Assembly: GCA_041447245.1 (NCBI GenBank)
Contig: JBGMEA010000008.1
Span: 124,001 to 188,000, forward strand
DNA length: 64,000 nt
DNA from: JBGMEA01 sp041447245
GTDB taxonomy: Bacteria > Bacillota > Clostridia > Eubacteriales > Anaerofustaceae
Direction of reading: 5' to 3'
Shown here: positions 35,858 through 44,438 of the stretch, piece by piece
Layout of the letters: each line of letters begins with the position of its first letter
Position numbering within the stretch: position 1 is the first letter of the stretch
Translations under genes and position numbers: made by a program
The notes under the pieces: model-generated
Told to the model about the DNA's origin: nothing
The model's input: only the letters and a program-made list of their open reading frames with translations
Databases searched by the model: none

Positions 35858-36643
35858 TTATATCAGATGTTTTTGTTTCAATTCGCCGATGAGTTCTGCT
35901 ACCATTTCGGCGTTTGTTCCGCTCAGCATTCTGCCTTTTCCTTTCGGTTCGGGTGTGAAGGAACGGAACACCTGCGTCGGAGAAGCTTTCAGTCCGGCTT
36001 CCGATTCGGAAATATCCAAATCTTTGATTCCCCAAATCGTGGTATCTTTTTTGTAAGCGTCAATGATTCCGCCCACTGTCATATATCTCGGTTCGTTCAG
36101 TTCTTTGATCGTTGTCAGAAGGCAGGGAGTTTTCACTTTGATAATTTCATAACCGTCTTCCAGCTGTCTGTGTGCTGTCACTTCATCTCCGTTGAGTTCG
36201 AATCCGACCACATACGTAACCTGCGGCAGGTGCAGCCGTTCCGCAATCTGGGGTCCGACCTGAGCGGTATCTCCGTCAATTGCCTGTCTTCCGGCAAAAA
36301 TGATGTCGTAATTGCCGATTTTTCTGATCGCGGAAGCGATCGTGTTGCTGGTTGCCCATGTATCAGCTCCTGCAAATGCTCTGTCGGAGAGCAGGATGGC
36401 TTCATCCGCACCCATAGCGAGGCATTCTTTGAGCATTTCAATTGCCTGATTCGGACCCATGGTCAGAACCGTAATTTTCGTGTCGGGGTTTTTGTCTTTT
36501 ATTTTCAGTGCTTCTTCCAGTGCATTTGCATCATCCGGATTCAAAATACTCGGTACGCCTTCTCTGATCAGCGTGCCTTTTACCGGATCGATTCGCACTT
36601 CATTGGTATCCGGCACTTGTTTTACACATACGATGATATTCAT
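35858..36643 (-). CDS. etfB: electron-transfer flavoprotein beta subunit
   Basis: 261 residues. Family signatures MNIIVCVKQVPDTNEVRIDP, NPDDANALEEALKIKD, the nucleotide-binding VLTMGPNQAIEMLKECLAMG and FAGRQAIDGDTAQVGPQ are present. EtfB pairs with EtfA, carries AMP or a second FAD and docks to the dehydrogenase. I chose the ATG at 36643, ten nt after AAGGAG; an ATG at 36652 sits too close to that site. It follows the acyl-CoA dehydrogenase by 14 nt. Confidence 0.93.
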   Translation of the reverse strand: MNIIVCVKQVPDTNEVRIDPVKGTLIREGVPSILNPDDANALEEALKIKDKNPDTKITVLTMGPNQAIEMLKECLAMGADEAILLSDRAFAGADTWATSNTIASAIRKIGNYDIIFAGRQAIDGDTAQVGPQIAERLHLPQVTYVVGFELNGDEVTAHRQLEDGYEIIKVKTPCLLTTIKELNEPRYMTVGGIIDAYKKDTTIWGIKDLDISESEAGLKASPTQVFRSFTPEPKGKGRMLSGTNAEMVAELIGELKQKHLI

Positions 36644-36657
36644 TTGATTCATGCTCC

Positions 36658-37788
36658 TTATTTTAATAAGATCCCGGAAATGACCATCTGCTGAACCTGC
36701 GATGTTCCTTCATAAAGCGGAAGCACACGCACGTCGCGATAAAGTCTTTCGATGGTATAATCCTGCATATATCCGTAACCGCCGTGAATCTGCAGTGCTT
36801 TGCTGACGATATCCACAGCCGATTCCGCTGCATAATATTTCGCCATCGCCGCTTCTCTGGTGCATTCTTTGCCCATATCTTTCAGATATGCTGCCTGATA
36901 GGTGAGCAGTCTGGAAGCTTCGAGCTTCGTTTCCATTTCCGCGAGCATAAATTGAATTGCCTGGAATTTGGCGATCGGTTTGCCGAACTGTTTGCGTTCT
37001 TTCGCATATTTTACGGCTTCGTCCAGTGCGCCCTGTGCAATCCCGATTGCCTGAGAAGCCACACCGATACGTCCTACGTCGAGTGATTTCATTGCTGTGG
37101 TAAAGCCTTTGTTGACTTCGCCGAGAATTTCCCTTTTGTGTACACGGACGTTTTCCAAAATGACGTCGCTGGTCGGACAGCCCTTCATGCCCATCTTGTG
37201 TTCGGGTTTCCCGAGGGAGACGCCTTCCTGTTTCATGTCAACGATAAACGTCGTGATACCGCGCGTACCCGCTTTCATGTCCGTTTTTGCGAAAATGATA
37301 ATATAATCGGACATCGGCGCGCCGGTGATAAAGGTTTTTCTTCCGTTTAAGATGTAGTAATCGCCATCGGGAATCGCCGTTGTTGCCACGGCACCCGCAT
37401 CGCTGCCGGCACCCGGTTCCGTCAATCCGAATGCGAAAAATTTTTCTCCGCTGATCATTGGCTTGAGATATTTTTCCTTTTGTTCCGGTGTGCCCGTCAA
37501 ATAGATCGGAGTACCGACCAAAGAGTTCGGGGAAGAAATATAGATGCTGGCAACACCGCTTTTGCGCGCAATTTCTTCCATGATGATCACATAAGCTCTG
37601 TGATCCGCGCCGGCTCCGCCGATTTCCTTCGGCATTTTAATGCCCCAGAATCCCAGCTTTCCCATTTTGTCGAGAATTTCTTGCGGAAATTCTCCGGTTT
37701 TGTCGATTTCGTCAGCGATCGGAGCAAGTTCTTTTTCCGCAAAATCGCGAGCGAGTTTCCTGATTAATTCATGTTGCTCTGTAAACAC
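36658..37788 (-). CDS. acyl-CoA dehydrogenase / enoyl-CoA reductase
   Basis: 376 residues, full length. The FAD/substrate segment FFAFGLTEPGAGSDAGAVAT, KTFITGAPMSDYIIIFAKTD, the FAD-binding QIHGGYGYMQDYTIERLYRD and the catalytic Glu in LYEGTSQVQQ are all present. In an anaerobe with EtfAB it most likely reduces an enoyl-CoA, as in AcdA of aromatic amino-acid fermentation or CaiA, though oxidation is possible. GTG start at 37788 after AAGGAGAATTGTAAA. First gene of the operon, with a 400-nt upstream region. Confidence 0.93.
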   Translation of the reverse strand: MFTEQHELIRKLARDFAEKELAPIADEIDKTGEFPQEILDKMGKLGFWGIKMPKEIGGAGADHRAYVIIMEEIARKSGVASIYISSPNSLVGTPIYLTGTPEQKEKYLKPMISGEKFFAFGLTEPGAGSDAGAVATTAIPDGDYYILNGRKTFITGAPMSDYIIIFAKTDMKAGTRGITTFIVDMKQEGVSLGKPEHKMGMKGCPTSDVILENVRVHKREILGEVNKGFTTAMKSLDVGRIGVASQAIGIAQGALDEAVKYAKERKQFGKPIAKFQAIQFMLAEMETKLEASRLLTYQAAYLKDMGKECTREAAMAKYYAAESAVDIVSKALQIHGGYGYMQDYTIERLYRDVRVLPLYEGTSQVQQMVISGILLK

Positions 37789-37895
37789 TTTACAATTCTC
37801 CTTGTAATAAAATTGGCTTATCTAAAATGTTTCAATCGTTTTCAAAAGCTGCTTTCATGATGACGGAAACATTTTTATAACACAGTCACGGAATG

Positions 37896-37912
37896 AATGC
37901 CGATTCGGCATT
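37896..37912. promoter_or_regulatory. palindrome in the acyl-CoA dehydrogenase leader
   Basis: AATGCCGA-T-TCGGCATT: perfect 8-bp arms around one base, about 110 nt before the acd start and downstream of the predicted promoter. A good size for a dimeric repressor operator. Confidence 0.5.
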
Positions 37913-38022
37913 GCAGAGGATAAGAAAAATTCGGAATAATCGTTTGATACACAAGGAATATTCATAAGATAATAATTCAAACATTCAATAAAAATATTGT
38001 AAATATAAAGAAATTCATAAAT

Positions 38023-38051
38023 ATGCTACCATACAATTGCATAATAGTCAA
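38023..38051 (-). promoter_or_regulatory. promoter of the acd-etfBA-ligase operon
   Basis: Minus strand TTGACT, 17 nt, TAGCAT. It gives a leader of about 225 nt before the acd GTG. The rest of the 37789-38155 stretch holds the palindrome above and AT-rich DNA without a gene. Confidence 0.5.
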
Positions 38052-38155
38052 TTATTATAACAAAACCAAGATTTTATCTTATGAAATACTCTGTAATATT
38101 ATAGTGAATGACTCGGATAATTACAAGTTGCAAATGCAACTAAAATCAAAAATTT

Positions 38156-38186
38156 AAAAACCGCTCCGTAGCTTAGATCGGAGCGG
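38156..38186 (-). terminator. terminator of the DUF169 gene
   Basis: CCGCTCCG/CGGAGCGG stem with a 10-nt loop, followed on the minus strand by TTTTTAAATTTTT. Confidence 0.85.
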
Positions 38187-38198
38187 TTCAAATATTAT

Positions 38199-38972
38199 CT
38201 ATTCGCGAGCATTGGCAGCTTCGATTTCTTTCATCATTTCGCCGTGTATTTTCCTCATGTGATCGGCATGCGCTTCTCTTCCCCAATGGTATTGAGGCAG
38301 ATCCAAGATCCCTTTTGCTTCCATCGTTTCCAAATTGTCGATAATTGTCGGAATCAGCTGGAATGGGATAGCAATAAACAGCAAACCTTCCGGGAAAAAC
38401 TGTCTTGCTTTCATTCCATGGTGCAATCCCGAAATCAGAACATTCATTTTACCTGTTAAATAAGGATACATATACATATATTCGCATCCGCAAACAGTCG
38501 TGCCCTTTGCTTCCCATGCAGCACCGTTTCTGTAGCCGTGTGCGCGCATGATTACTTCCGCTTGATTCGGTTTGGCAGTAATAATCATCAGATCGGGATC
38601 GAATGTAATTTCATTCATTTTCGCAAACCATGTATAAGGCATCGTCCCCGCTTCAGGACGCAGCATATGGGTGTAAATCTGTCTGTTTGCTCTTGCGTCT
38701 TCATATACTCCGATGTGAGGACCGATCTGTCCGCTTTCCGTGATCGGATCACCCTCGGTCTGGTTAAGCAGATAGGGACCCAGTACACATTCATGTTCAT
38801 CCTTCGACGCATAAAAGCCGCCGTTGTCCTGTGCATATTTCAGCATGCCGCAAAGAGCGACTTTTTCTTTCAGTTTCGGAAGATCGGCGGGTTTTGTCAT
38901 GGAAAATTTCACCCCGATCGGAGGAATCTCCAGTCCGATCCGTTCCAAAACAGAATAATTTTTGTTGATCAT
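38199..38972 (-). CDS. DUF169 family protein
   Basis: 257 residues, soluble. DUF169 features: PPIGVKFSMTKPADLPKL near the start, conserved cysteines at KVALCGMLKYAQ, HECVLGPYLLNQ and TTVCGCEYMYMY, and MIITAKPNQAEVIMRA. DUF169 proteins are frequent in anaerobes near CoA, corrinoid or flavoprotein genes; the function is unknown. The Cys pattern suggests a metal or cluster site. The ATG follows GAAAGGAGATAATC. It lies upstream of the acd operon in the same direction but has its own terminator. Confidence 0.82.
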   Translation of the reverse strand: MINKNYSVLERIGLEIPPIGVKFSMTKPADLPKLKEKVALCGMLKYAQDNGGFYASKDEHECVLGPYLLNQTEGDPITESGQIGPHIGVYEDARANRQIYTHMLRPEAGTMPYTWFAKMNEITFDPDLMIITAKPNQAEVIMRAHGYRNGAAWEAKGTTVCGCEYMYMYPYLTGKMNVLISGLHHGMKARQFFPEGLLFIAIPFQLIPTIIDNLETMEAKGILDLPQYHWGREAHADHMRKIHGEMMKEIEAANARE

Positions 38973-39262
38973 GATTATCTCCTTTCGAGTCAGATGCAGC
39001 TAAAAATATGAAATACCTGCAAATATACTAAAATAATAGCACTTTTTCTCATTACGGTCAATATCGTCATAACACGATCACCATTCAATTTATTTATATG
39101 CTGTATTAAATAGTTTAGAAGCTGAACCATGCAAATAATTCAGATACCCTGCTTTTCTTTTTTTGAATCATGCCGCATATGACGCAGGCTTTAACAATAG
39201 TTTTATTGTTGAAATTGATGATATTGAATCAAGGAATTGATTCGAATGATGCGGAAGAAAAA

Positions 39263-40063
39263 TTAATACTTTTTTCTTCCGATCAGCAGATAAGAAAGAG
39301 GAATTCCTTTCCCTTCAATCGCGTCAAACAGTTCGGAAATATCTTTATCGTATTCTTCTGCTCTCTCCACAAAAAGGTCGTTTTGTGCAAATGCATTGAT
39401 GACTTCTGAAAAGGTATGCGAAAAGCTCGTGAATGCTTTGGATGAATAGGATTTCCCCGTCATATAGCCGATTCCGTCTGTTTCAATCCATGGTTCTTTT
39501 CTGAAATAAGAATAAAGAATCTTCTCCGGTTCCGATTCTGCATAGCGCTCTTCCCCTTTCACGCCGATCATACCCGTAATCGGATGCATATCCTGCAGAA
39601 CGACAATCCCGTTTTGTTTCAGACAGCGGGCAACAATTTCAAAATACTGTCTCAGATCTTCAAACCAGGTGATGGCACCTACGGTAATCAGCACCATATC
39701 AAAACGTTCCGTCCACTCTTCCCCGATCTCGAAAATATCGGTTGCCACGAATTCGCAGTCCATCTCCAGCAGTTCCGCGCTCTTCGCTGCGGCCTGAATC
39801 ATGTTTTCTGCGATATCAAACCCGTATCCTTTTGCCACCCCCCGAGAAAACATACACAGAAGTTCCCTTCCGTTGTTGCATCCGAACTGTGCGACTGTTG
39901 CGCTCTTCAAATTGATGTCATCCAATGCTTCCAGCAGCTCCGGTTCCAGATAACAGTCGGGTTGGTTTCTGATTCGTTCGGCAACCTCTTCCGGTTCCCA
40001 TCCGTCCTTTCTGTTTTCGTATGCTTCTTCCCAAGCAAGTTTATTTGTCTGATGTTGGTTCAT
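39263..40063 (-). CDS. class I SAM-dependent methyltransferase
   Basis: 266 residues. The SAM-binding motif I is KSATVAQFGCNNGRELLCMF, followed by GYGFDIAENMIQAAAK, then DMVLITVGAITWFEDLRQYF and VVLQDMHPITGM. The target is unknown; small-molecule methylation is likely. The ATG follows CGGAGGAACGCC. It is a single-gene unit; 38973-39262 upstream of DUF169 and downstream of this gene holds AT-rich DNA without a gene. Confidence 0.88.
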   Translation of the reverse strand: MNQHQTNKLAWEEAYENRKDGWEPEEVAERIRNQPDCYLEPELLEALDDINLKSATVAQFGCNNGRELLCMFSRGVAKGYGFDIAENMIQAAAKSAELLEMDCEFVATDIFEIGEEWTERFDMVLITVGAITWFEDLRQYFEIVARCLKQNGIVVLQDMHPITGMIGVKGEERYAESEPEKILYSYFRKEPWIETDGIGYMTGKSYSSKAFTSFSHTFSEVINAFAQNDLFVERAEEYDKDISELFDAIEGKGIPLSYLLIGRKKY

Positions 40064-40181
40064 GGCGTTCCTCCGAGTATAAAAATAGAATATAATTAAT
40101 TATATACAAAAATTCATTCACAAATCGATGGTTTTGATGTATAATGTAAATATCGGATACTATGGATCATGGAGGCTGATT

Positions 40182-40592
40182 ATGAAAACGTTACCAACCG
40201 ATGATCGTACACAGAAAAAATTCGATACGTCATTTGCTGCCGTCGAACCGGATCAGGCAGAAACACTCTATCAGACTTATTTGGAATACAGTTCGCAGAA
40301 TGATCCCAAACGACGGGAAATAGGTATCGAATGTTGCCGAAAAGCGGCGATATCCAACCATTTGAAAGCACAGATTGCGATGGGAAATTGTTGTCGCGAC
40401 GGGTTTGGTGTAAAAAAGAACCTGGCAGAGATGCTTAAGTGGTATCAAAAAGCGGCGGACGGCGGCGACCCGAACGGGCAGACCTACCTGGGTCTTTACT
40501 ATCAGACCAAAGCGATTGCTTCACCCGAGAACCTCGAGACTGCAGTCAAACAGTGTCCACTTGCAACAGAAAACGGCAGTCTGCCCGCCTAG
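40182..40592 (+). CDS. short Sel1-repeat protein, possibly truncated
   Basis: 136 residues. Helical repeats of the Sel1/TPR type: KAAISNHLKAQIAMGNCCRD then KNLAEMLKWYQKAADGGDPN and GQTYLGLYYQ. Such repeats bind proteins. The TAG stop at 40590 is followed in the same frame by ERLYELLSFLSFLGKRS, which looks like a natural continuation, so the stop may be a recent nonsense mutation. The ATG follows GGAGGCTGATT. Confidence 0.65.
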   Translation: MKTLPTDDRTQKKFDTSFAAVEPDQAETLYQTYLEYSSQNDPKRREIGIECCRKAAISNHLKAQIAMGNCCRDGFGVKKNLAEMLKWYQKAADGGDPNGQTYLGLYYQTKAIASPENLETAVKQCPLATENGSLPA

Positions 40593-40633
40593 GAACGACT
40601 GTATGAATTGCTGAGTTTCTTGTCCTTTTTAGG

Positions 40634-40667
40634 AAAACGGAGCTGATTAATCAACTCCGTTTTTTTC
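40634..40667 (+). terminator. terminator of the Sel1 gene
   Basis: AAAACGGAG/CTCCGTTTT stem around a 12-nt loop, then a T-run. It overlaps the last codons of the converging minus-strand gene. Confidence 0.7.
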
Positions 40668-41330
40668 TTCGATAATTATTTCGGTCTCACTGACCGTTGT
40701 TTCGTAGGGTTCGTTTTGATTGATGATATCCGATTCCGCGTTCTCTTCCGCCTTTTTTTCGGTTGATGTTATCTCGGCAGCCGATGGATTGCTTGTGGTA
40801 TTTGCGTTGTTTTTCTTCTTCGTTCGCGTCAATTTTACTTTTTTGTTTCGGCTGCGATTCAGTGAAATCGTAAAGTTGACCCCGATCATATTCAGCAGGA
40901 ATAGAATCAAAATGTGGATTCCGTATAATAAGTATCCGCTGTTATTGATGATGTGACTCAATGCCAAAGCCGGGCGCATCCAAAAGTTAACAGCGGACCC
41001 GATAAAGAAAAATCCCGCCCATCCGCCGTGGCTGTCCAACAGATAGCCGAGCAGAGCGCTGATCGCCGTAAGTACGGTGATCGGAAGCACTGCAACGATT
41101 GCATACGTCAGTGCATCCCGTATTTTTAAAACGTTCATTCCGAGTCCGAACATGATGCTGCAGATAAACCATGCAAGCAGCTCCAAAAACAGCAGAACAA
41201 TCTGTACGGGTGCGAATGCTGTTAAATCGAACAGACGAAGGATATAGACAAACAGACAAAGTAAAATCTGAATCAGGTTAATGACAACTGCGTAACTGAC
41301 GAGTGTTTTTTCGCTTTTTTGATTTGTCAT
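40647..41330 (-). CDS. membrane protein encoded with parB, unknown function
   Basis: 227 residues: five membrane segments (VVINLIQILLCLFVYILRLF, VLLFLELLAWFICSIMFGLG, IVAVLPITVLTAISALLGYL, FIGSAVNFWMRPALAL, GIHILILFLLNMIGVNF), then a charged tail rich in N, T, E and K. I recognise no family. Its ATG overlaps the parB stop (ATGA), so it is translationally coupled to the chromosome partition genes, which hints at a role at the membrane in chromosome or division biology. Confidence 0.7.
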   Translation of the reverse strand: MTNQKSEKTLVSYAVVINLIQILLCLFVYILRLFDLTAFAPVQIVLLFLELLAWFICSIMFGLGMNVLKIRDALTYAIVAVLPITVLTAISALLGYLLDSHGGWAGFFFIGSAVNFWMRPALALSHIINNSGYLLYGIHILILFLLNMIGVNFTISLNRSRNKKVKLTRTKKKNNANTTSNPSAAEITSTEKKAEENAESDIINQNEPYETTVSETEIIIEEKNGVD

Positions 41331-42202
41331 GATTCTTCTCCGTTGTTCAGCAATGAAATCAATCGTTCCAGATCTTCGTTTGAGTAATAATCAATTTGAA
41401 TTTTCCCTTTTTTCCCGCTCGGAACGATCAGCACTTTTGTTCCCAAATTCTGACAGAGATCTTCCTCAAACTGTTTCAGGTAGGCTGCCTTTTCCGGTTT
41501 TTGTTTCGCGGGTTTGTGTGCGGAAGAAAGTTCTTTCCAGTTCTTTGCAAGTTTTTCCGCATCGCGTACGGATAATCCGTTTGCGATGATATGTTCGGCA
41601 AACGCAAGTCGTTCGGTCTCTTCTTCGAGAGACATCACCGCGCGGGCGTGTCCGGCCGAGAGTTTTTTCTCGGCTATAAATGATTGGATTTTTTCCGGCA
41701 GCGTCAACAGTCTGAGTGTATTCGCGACGGCCGCTCTGCTTTTCCCGATCCGTTCCGCAATTTCTTCCTGTGTATAATGAAAGCGTTCGCCGAGCTGCTG
41801 ATAAGCGAGAGCCTCTTCGATGTCATTTAAATCTTCTCTTTGAAGATTTTCAATCAGCGCAATCTGAAGAATTTCCTCATCGGAAAATTCCTTTTCGATA
41901 ACAGGGACTTCCTTCAGTCCGGCCAACACGGCAGCCCGATATCGGCGTTCTCCTGCCACTATCGTATAGTAACTGCCGTTTTTTACCACCAAAATCGGCT
42001 GAATCACTCCATGCAGTTTGATTGATTCCGACAGCTCTTTTATTTTTTCCGGTTCGAAATATTTTCTGGGTTGCTCTTCATTCGGCTTGATGTAGCTGAT
42101 GTGCACCTGTTTTACCCCGGTATCGACAGATTTCTCATCGCTTTCATAGCCGGGAATCAACGCGTCCAATCCGCGCCCGAGTCCCTTACCTTTCGTTGCC
42201 AA
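41327..42202 (-). CDS. parB: chromosomal ParB (Spo0J)
   Basis: 291 residues. N-terminal KGKGLGRGLDALIPGY, the ParB CTPase motif region YTIVAGERRYRAAVLAG, and the helix-turn-helix TQEEIAERIGKSRAAVANTL. The specificity residues read Arg (KSR), Thr (ANT), Thr (LLT) and Gly (SAGHARA). That is the parS-binding ParB type, not Noc (KSQ, ANK, LLK, ERHARA). It loads at the two parS sites 0.9 kb away and organises the origin region with SMC. TTG start at 42202, weak ribosome site; 27 nt after the parA stop. Confidence 0.93.
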   Translation of the reverse strand: MATKGKGLGRGLDALIPGYESDEKSVDTGVKQVHISYIKPNEEQPRKYFEPEKIKELSESIKLHGVIQPILVVKNGSYYTIVAGERRYRAAVLAGLKEVPVIEKEFSDEEILQIALIENLQREDLNDIEEALAYQQLGERFHYTQEEIAERIGKSRAAVANTLRLLTLPEKIQSFIAEKKLSAGHARAVMSLEEETERLAFAEHIIANGLSVRDAEKLAKNWKELSSAHKPAKQKPEKAAYLKQFEEDLCQNLGTKVLIVPSGKKGKIQIDYYSNEDLERLISLLNNGEES

Positions 42203-42229
42203 TCCTGTTACCCCGTTTCTTAATATGGA

Positions 42230-42991
42230 TTATTTTCTTCGGATCACTTCTTTTGCCAATGCTTGATAAGCCAACGCTCCTTTTGAGTTTTTATCATATT
42301 CAATAATAGTCATCCCAAAACTGGGCGCTTCCGCTAGACGTACATTTCTGGGAATCACGGTATCAAAAACTTTGCTTCCGAAGAAATTGCGCACTTCGTC
42401 CACTACCTGCTGAGACAGATTTGTTCGGCTGTCAAACATCGTAAGCAATACGCCCAACACATCCAAATTGGGATTTAGGCTCCGCTTGACGAGATTGATT
42501 GTATTCATCAGCTGACTGACCCCTTCCAGTGCATAATATTCACACTGAATCGGAATCAATACTCCAGACGCGGCACTCAGAGCATTGATCGGCAGGAGTC
42601 CGAGTGAAGGAGGACAATCAATCAGTGCGTAATCATATTGTTTCATAATCGGCTCCAGCGCACGTTTTAATATAGTCTCTCTTTGTGAGATATTCGACAT
42701 TTCAATTTCTGCTCCCGCAAGATCGATGCTCGCGGGCAGAATATCCAAATTCGGAATCGAGGTGGGTACGATTGCGTCAGCGGCGGAAACTTCGTTGATC
42801 AGCACGTGATAAATGCTGCGTTTCAGCTTTTTTCGTTCGATGTTCAAACCGCTCGTCAGATTGCTCTGCGGATCGAAATCGACGGCCAATACCCGTTTTC
42901 CGTTTTCTGCGAGACAGGCACATAAATTGGCGCAGCTGGTGGTTTTCCCGACGCCCCCTTTTTGGTTGAATAATGCAATAATTTTGCCCAT
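42230..42991 (-). CDS. parA: chromosomal ParA (Soj)
   Basis: 253 residues with KGGVGKTTSCANLCACLAEN (deviant Walker A), LAVDFDPQSNLT and YALIDCPPSLGLLPINALSA. It drives origin segregation with ParB and can affect DnaA. The ATG at 42991 follows ACGGAGGATTCA; the longer frame upstream lies in the parS-proximal leader. Operon parA-parB-membrane protein. Confidence 0.95.
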   Translation of the reverse strand: MGKIIALFNQKGGVGKTTSCANLCACLAENGKRVLAVDFDPQSNLTSGLNIERKKLKRSIYHVLINEVSAADAIVPTSIPNLDILPASIDLAGAEIEMSNISQRETILKRALEPIMKQYDYALIDCPPSLGLLPINALSAASGVLIPIQCEYYALEGVSQLMNTINLVKRSLNPNLDVLGVLLTMFDSRTNLSQQVVDEVRNFFGSKVFDTVIPRNVRLAEAPSFGMTIIEYDKNSKGALAYQALAKEVIRRK

Positions 42992-43068
42992 TGAATCCTC
43001 CGTAACAAATGTCTTATCTATTCTACCATAATTCAATAGAAATAGCACTGCTTTTCAAAAAACGGAAA

Positions 43069-43084
43069 TGTTTCACGTGAAACA
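43069..43084. other. parS: parS site 1
   Basis: TGTTTCACGTGAAACA, a perfect match to the ParB-binding palindrome known from Bacillus subtilis. It lies in the divergent parA/thioesterase gap. Confidence 0.97.
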
Positions 43085-43113
43085 CCGAGTCCCGATTTAT
43101 CATCACTCCAGAA

Positions 43114-43129
43114 TGTTTCACGTGAAACA
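43114..43129. other. parS: parS site 2
   Basis: Second perfect TGTTTCACGTGAAACA, 45 bp after the first. A TATAAT box (43165-43170) for the thioesterase gene follows, so ParB loading may affect that promoter. Confidence 0.97.
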
Positions 43130-43202
43130 TAAACGACAAAACGTCGATTCGGAACAAAAAATGATATAATAAAGGAAATCATTTACCGTGACGGGAGGCA
43201 GC

Positions 43203-43955
43203 ATGGGCAAAATCAAAACAGAAGAGTATCAGCTCTTTGCGGGCGGATGCGATATCAAAAGCAATGTAAAATTCAATAAACTGGCAGAAATTTTTTCTCA
43301 ACTGGCAGATGAACAGGTGGAAGAACTCAAGCACGAATACCCCTTTCTCAACCAGAATGATGCGCATTGGATTCTAGTCAGATACAATATCCAAATCAAC
43401 CGTATGATTCCTCTGGGAGAAGCGGTCACGATCGCAACCTATCAGTCATCTTACAGCAAATATGTCTGCATTCGTGATTATATCGTAACGGATCACGCAG
43501 GCGAGGTTCTCATGCTGGCGCAATGTCAATGGGTGCTTCGCAATGAAAGCACAGGTAAAATTTGCGCCATTCCGCAGGAGTATGCCACTTTGACGACACA
43601 AAGAGTTCAGCAGGGGTTTCCTCCTCTTGATAAAATCCATGAGCCGGACTATTCGGAAGAGCGTTCTTTTGCCCTTCAGACAAGATTTTATGATTACGAT
43701 TTTAACGGGCACGTCAACAACTCCGTTTATTTCAGTTATATCCTTAATGATCAATTTCCGGTCGATCTTCAGCGCTACCGCATCCGAACCATTGATATTC
43801 ACTACAAATCGGGTATAGTATACGGAAACTCTTACCGTCTTGTCACGGAAGAACAAACTGAAGAAAACGGACTCGCGCTGTATCAGAAAATCTATCAAGG
43901 CTCCGATACGGCGGCAGTCATGATTACCCATTGGGAGGAACGAAACCGCGCATGA
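43203..43955 (+). CDS. acyl-ACP thioesterase
   Basis: 250 residues, double hot-dog fold of the bacterial FatA/FatB-like family: MGKIKTEEYQLFAGGCDIKS, WILVRYNIQINRMIPLGEAV, and in the second half FYDYDFNGHVNNSVYFSYIL with the catalytic-type Asp-Asn-His residues. It releases fatty acids from acyl carrier protein in the cytoplasm. The ATG at 43203 follows GACGGGAGGCAGC; a GTG at 43188 is less likely. Its stop overlaps the rlmH start (ATGA). Confidence 0.9.
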   Translation: MGKIKTEEYQLFAGGCDIKSNVKFNKLAEIFSQLADEQVEELKHEYPFLNQNDAHWILVRYNIQINRMIPLGEAVTIATYQSSYSKYVCIRDYIVTDHAGEVLMLAQCQWVLRNESTGKICAIPQEYATLTTQRVQQGFPPLDKIHEPDYSEERSFALQTRFYDYDFNGHVNNSVYFSYILNDQFPVDLQRYRIRTIDIHYKSGIVYGNSYRLVTEEQTEENGLALYQKIYQGSDTAAVMITHWEERNRA

Positions 43956-44413
43956 TTACAGTCATAGCAGTCGGAAAAATCAAAGAGCGTTATTTGCGCG
44001 AGGGCATCGATGATTATCTCAAACGCCTGACTCGGTTCGGGAAAACGGAAATCATCGAAATCGCGGAGGAAAACTGTGACGTCAATCCCGCACTTGCCGT
44101 CAGTGCGGAAGGGAAAAAAATGGCGGATCGGATTCCGAAAGGTGCTTATCTCATCGGACTTGATGTGCAGGGCAAACAGTGGACGAGCGAGGGATTTTCC
44201 GAAAAAATACAGTCTCTGTTCACTGCGGGAAACAGCCACATCTGTTTTCTCATCGGCGGTTCCTGCGGATTATCCGCGGAAATCAAAGCCCGCTGCGACG
44301 AATTGATTTCTTTTTCGAAGATGACCTTCCCTCATCAGCTCTTTCGGATGATTCTCATGGAGCAGATTTACCGCGCCTTTAAAATCATGCAGAATGAAAC
44401 GTATCATAAATAA
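43952..44413 (+). CDS. rlmH: 23S rRNA (pseudouridine1915-N3)-methyltransferase RlmH
   Basis: 153 residues, close to the usual 159. SPOUT-class features: MITVIAVGKIKERYLREGID at the start, the SAM-knot FLIGGSCGLSAEIKARCDEL and the end FPHQLFRMILMEQIYRAFKI. It methylates pseudouridine 1915 in helix 69 of the 23S rRNA. Start-stop overlap with the thioesterase gene. rlmH is often found near oriC in Bacillota, which supports an origin-proximal location. Confidence 0.95.
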   Translation: MITVIAVGKIKERYLREGIDDYLKRLTRFGKTEIIEIAEENCDVNPALAVSAEGKKMADRIPKGAYLIGLDVQGKQWTSEGFSEKIQSLFTAGNSHICFLIGGSCGLSAEIKARCDELISFSKMTFPHQLFRMILMEQIYRAFKIMQNETYHK

Positions 44414-44438
44414 TCATTTTTGTTCTCGGGAGTGAATC

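Noticed and set aside
28360..37788. Bile-acid-inducible (bai) operon
   Set aside because: The CoA-ligase and CoA-transferase are shared features, but no BaiCD/BaiH-type flavoenzymes, BaiA dehydrogenase or BaiG transporter are present.
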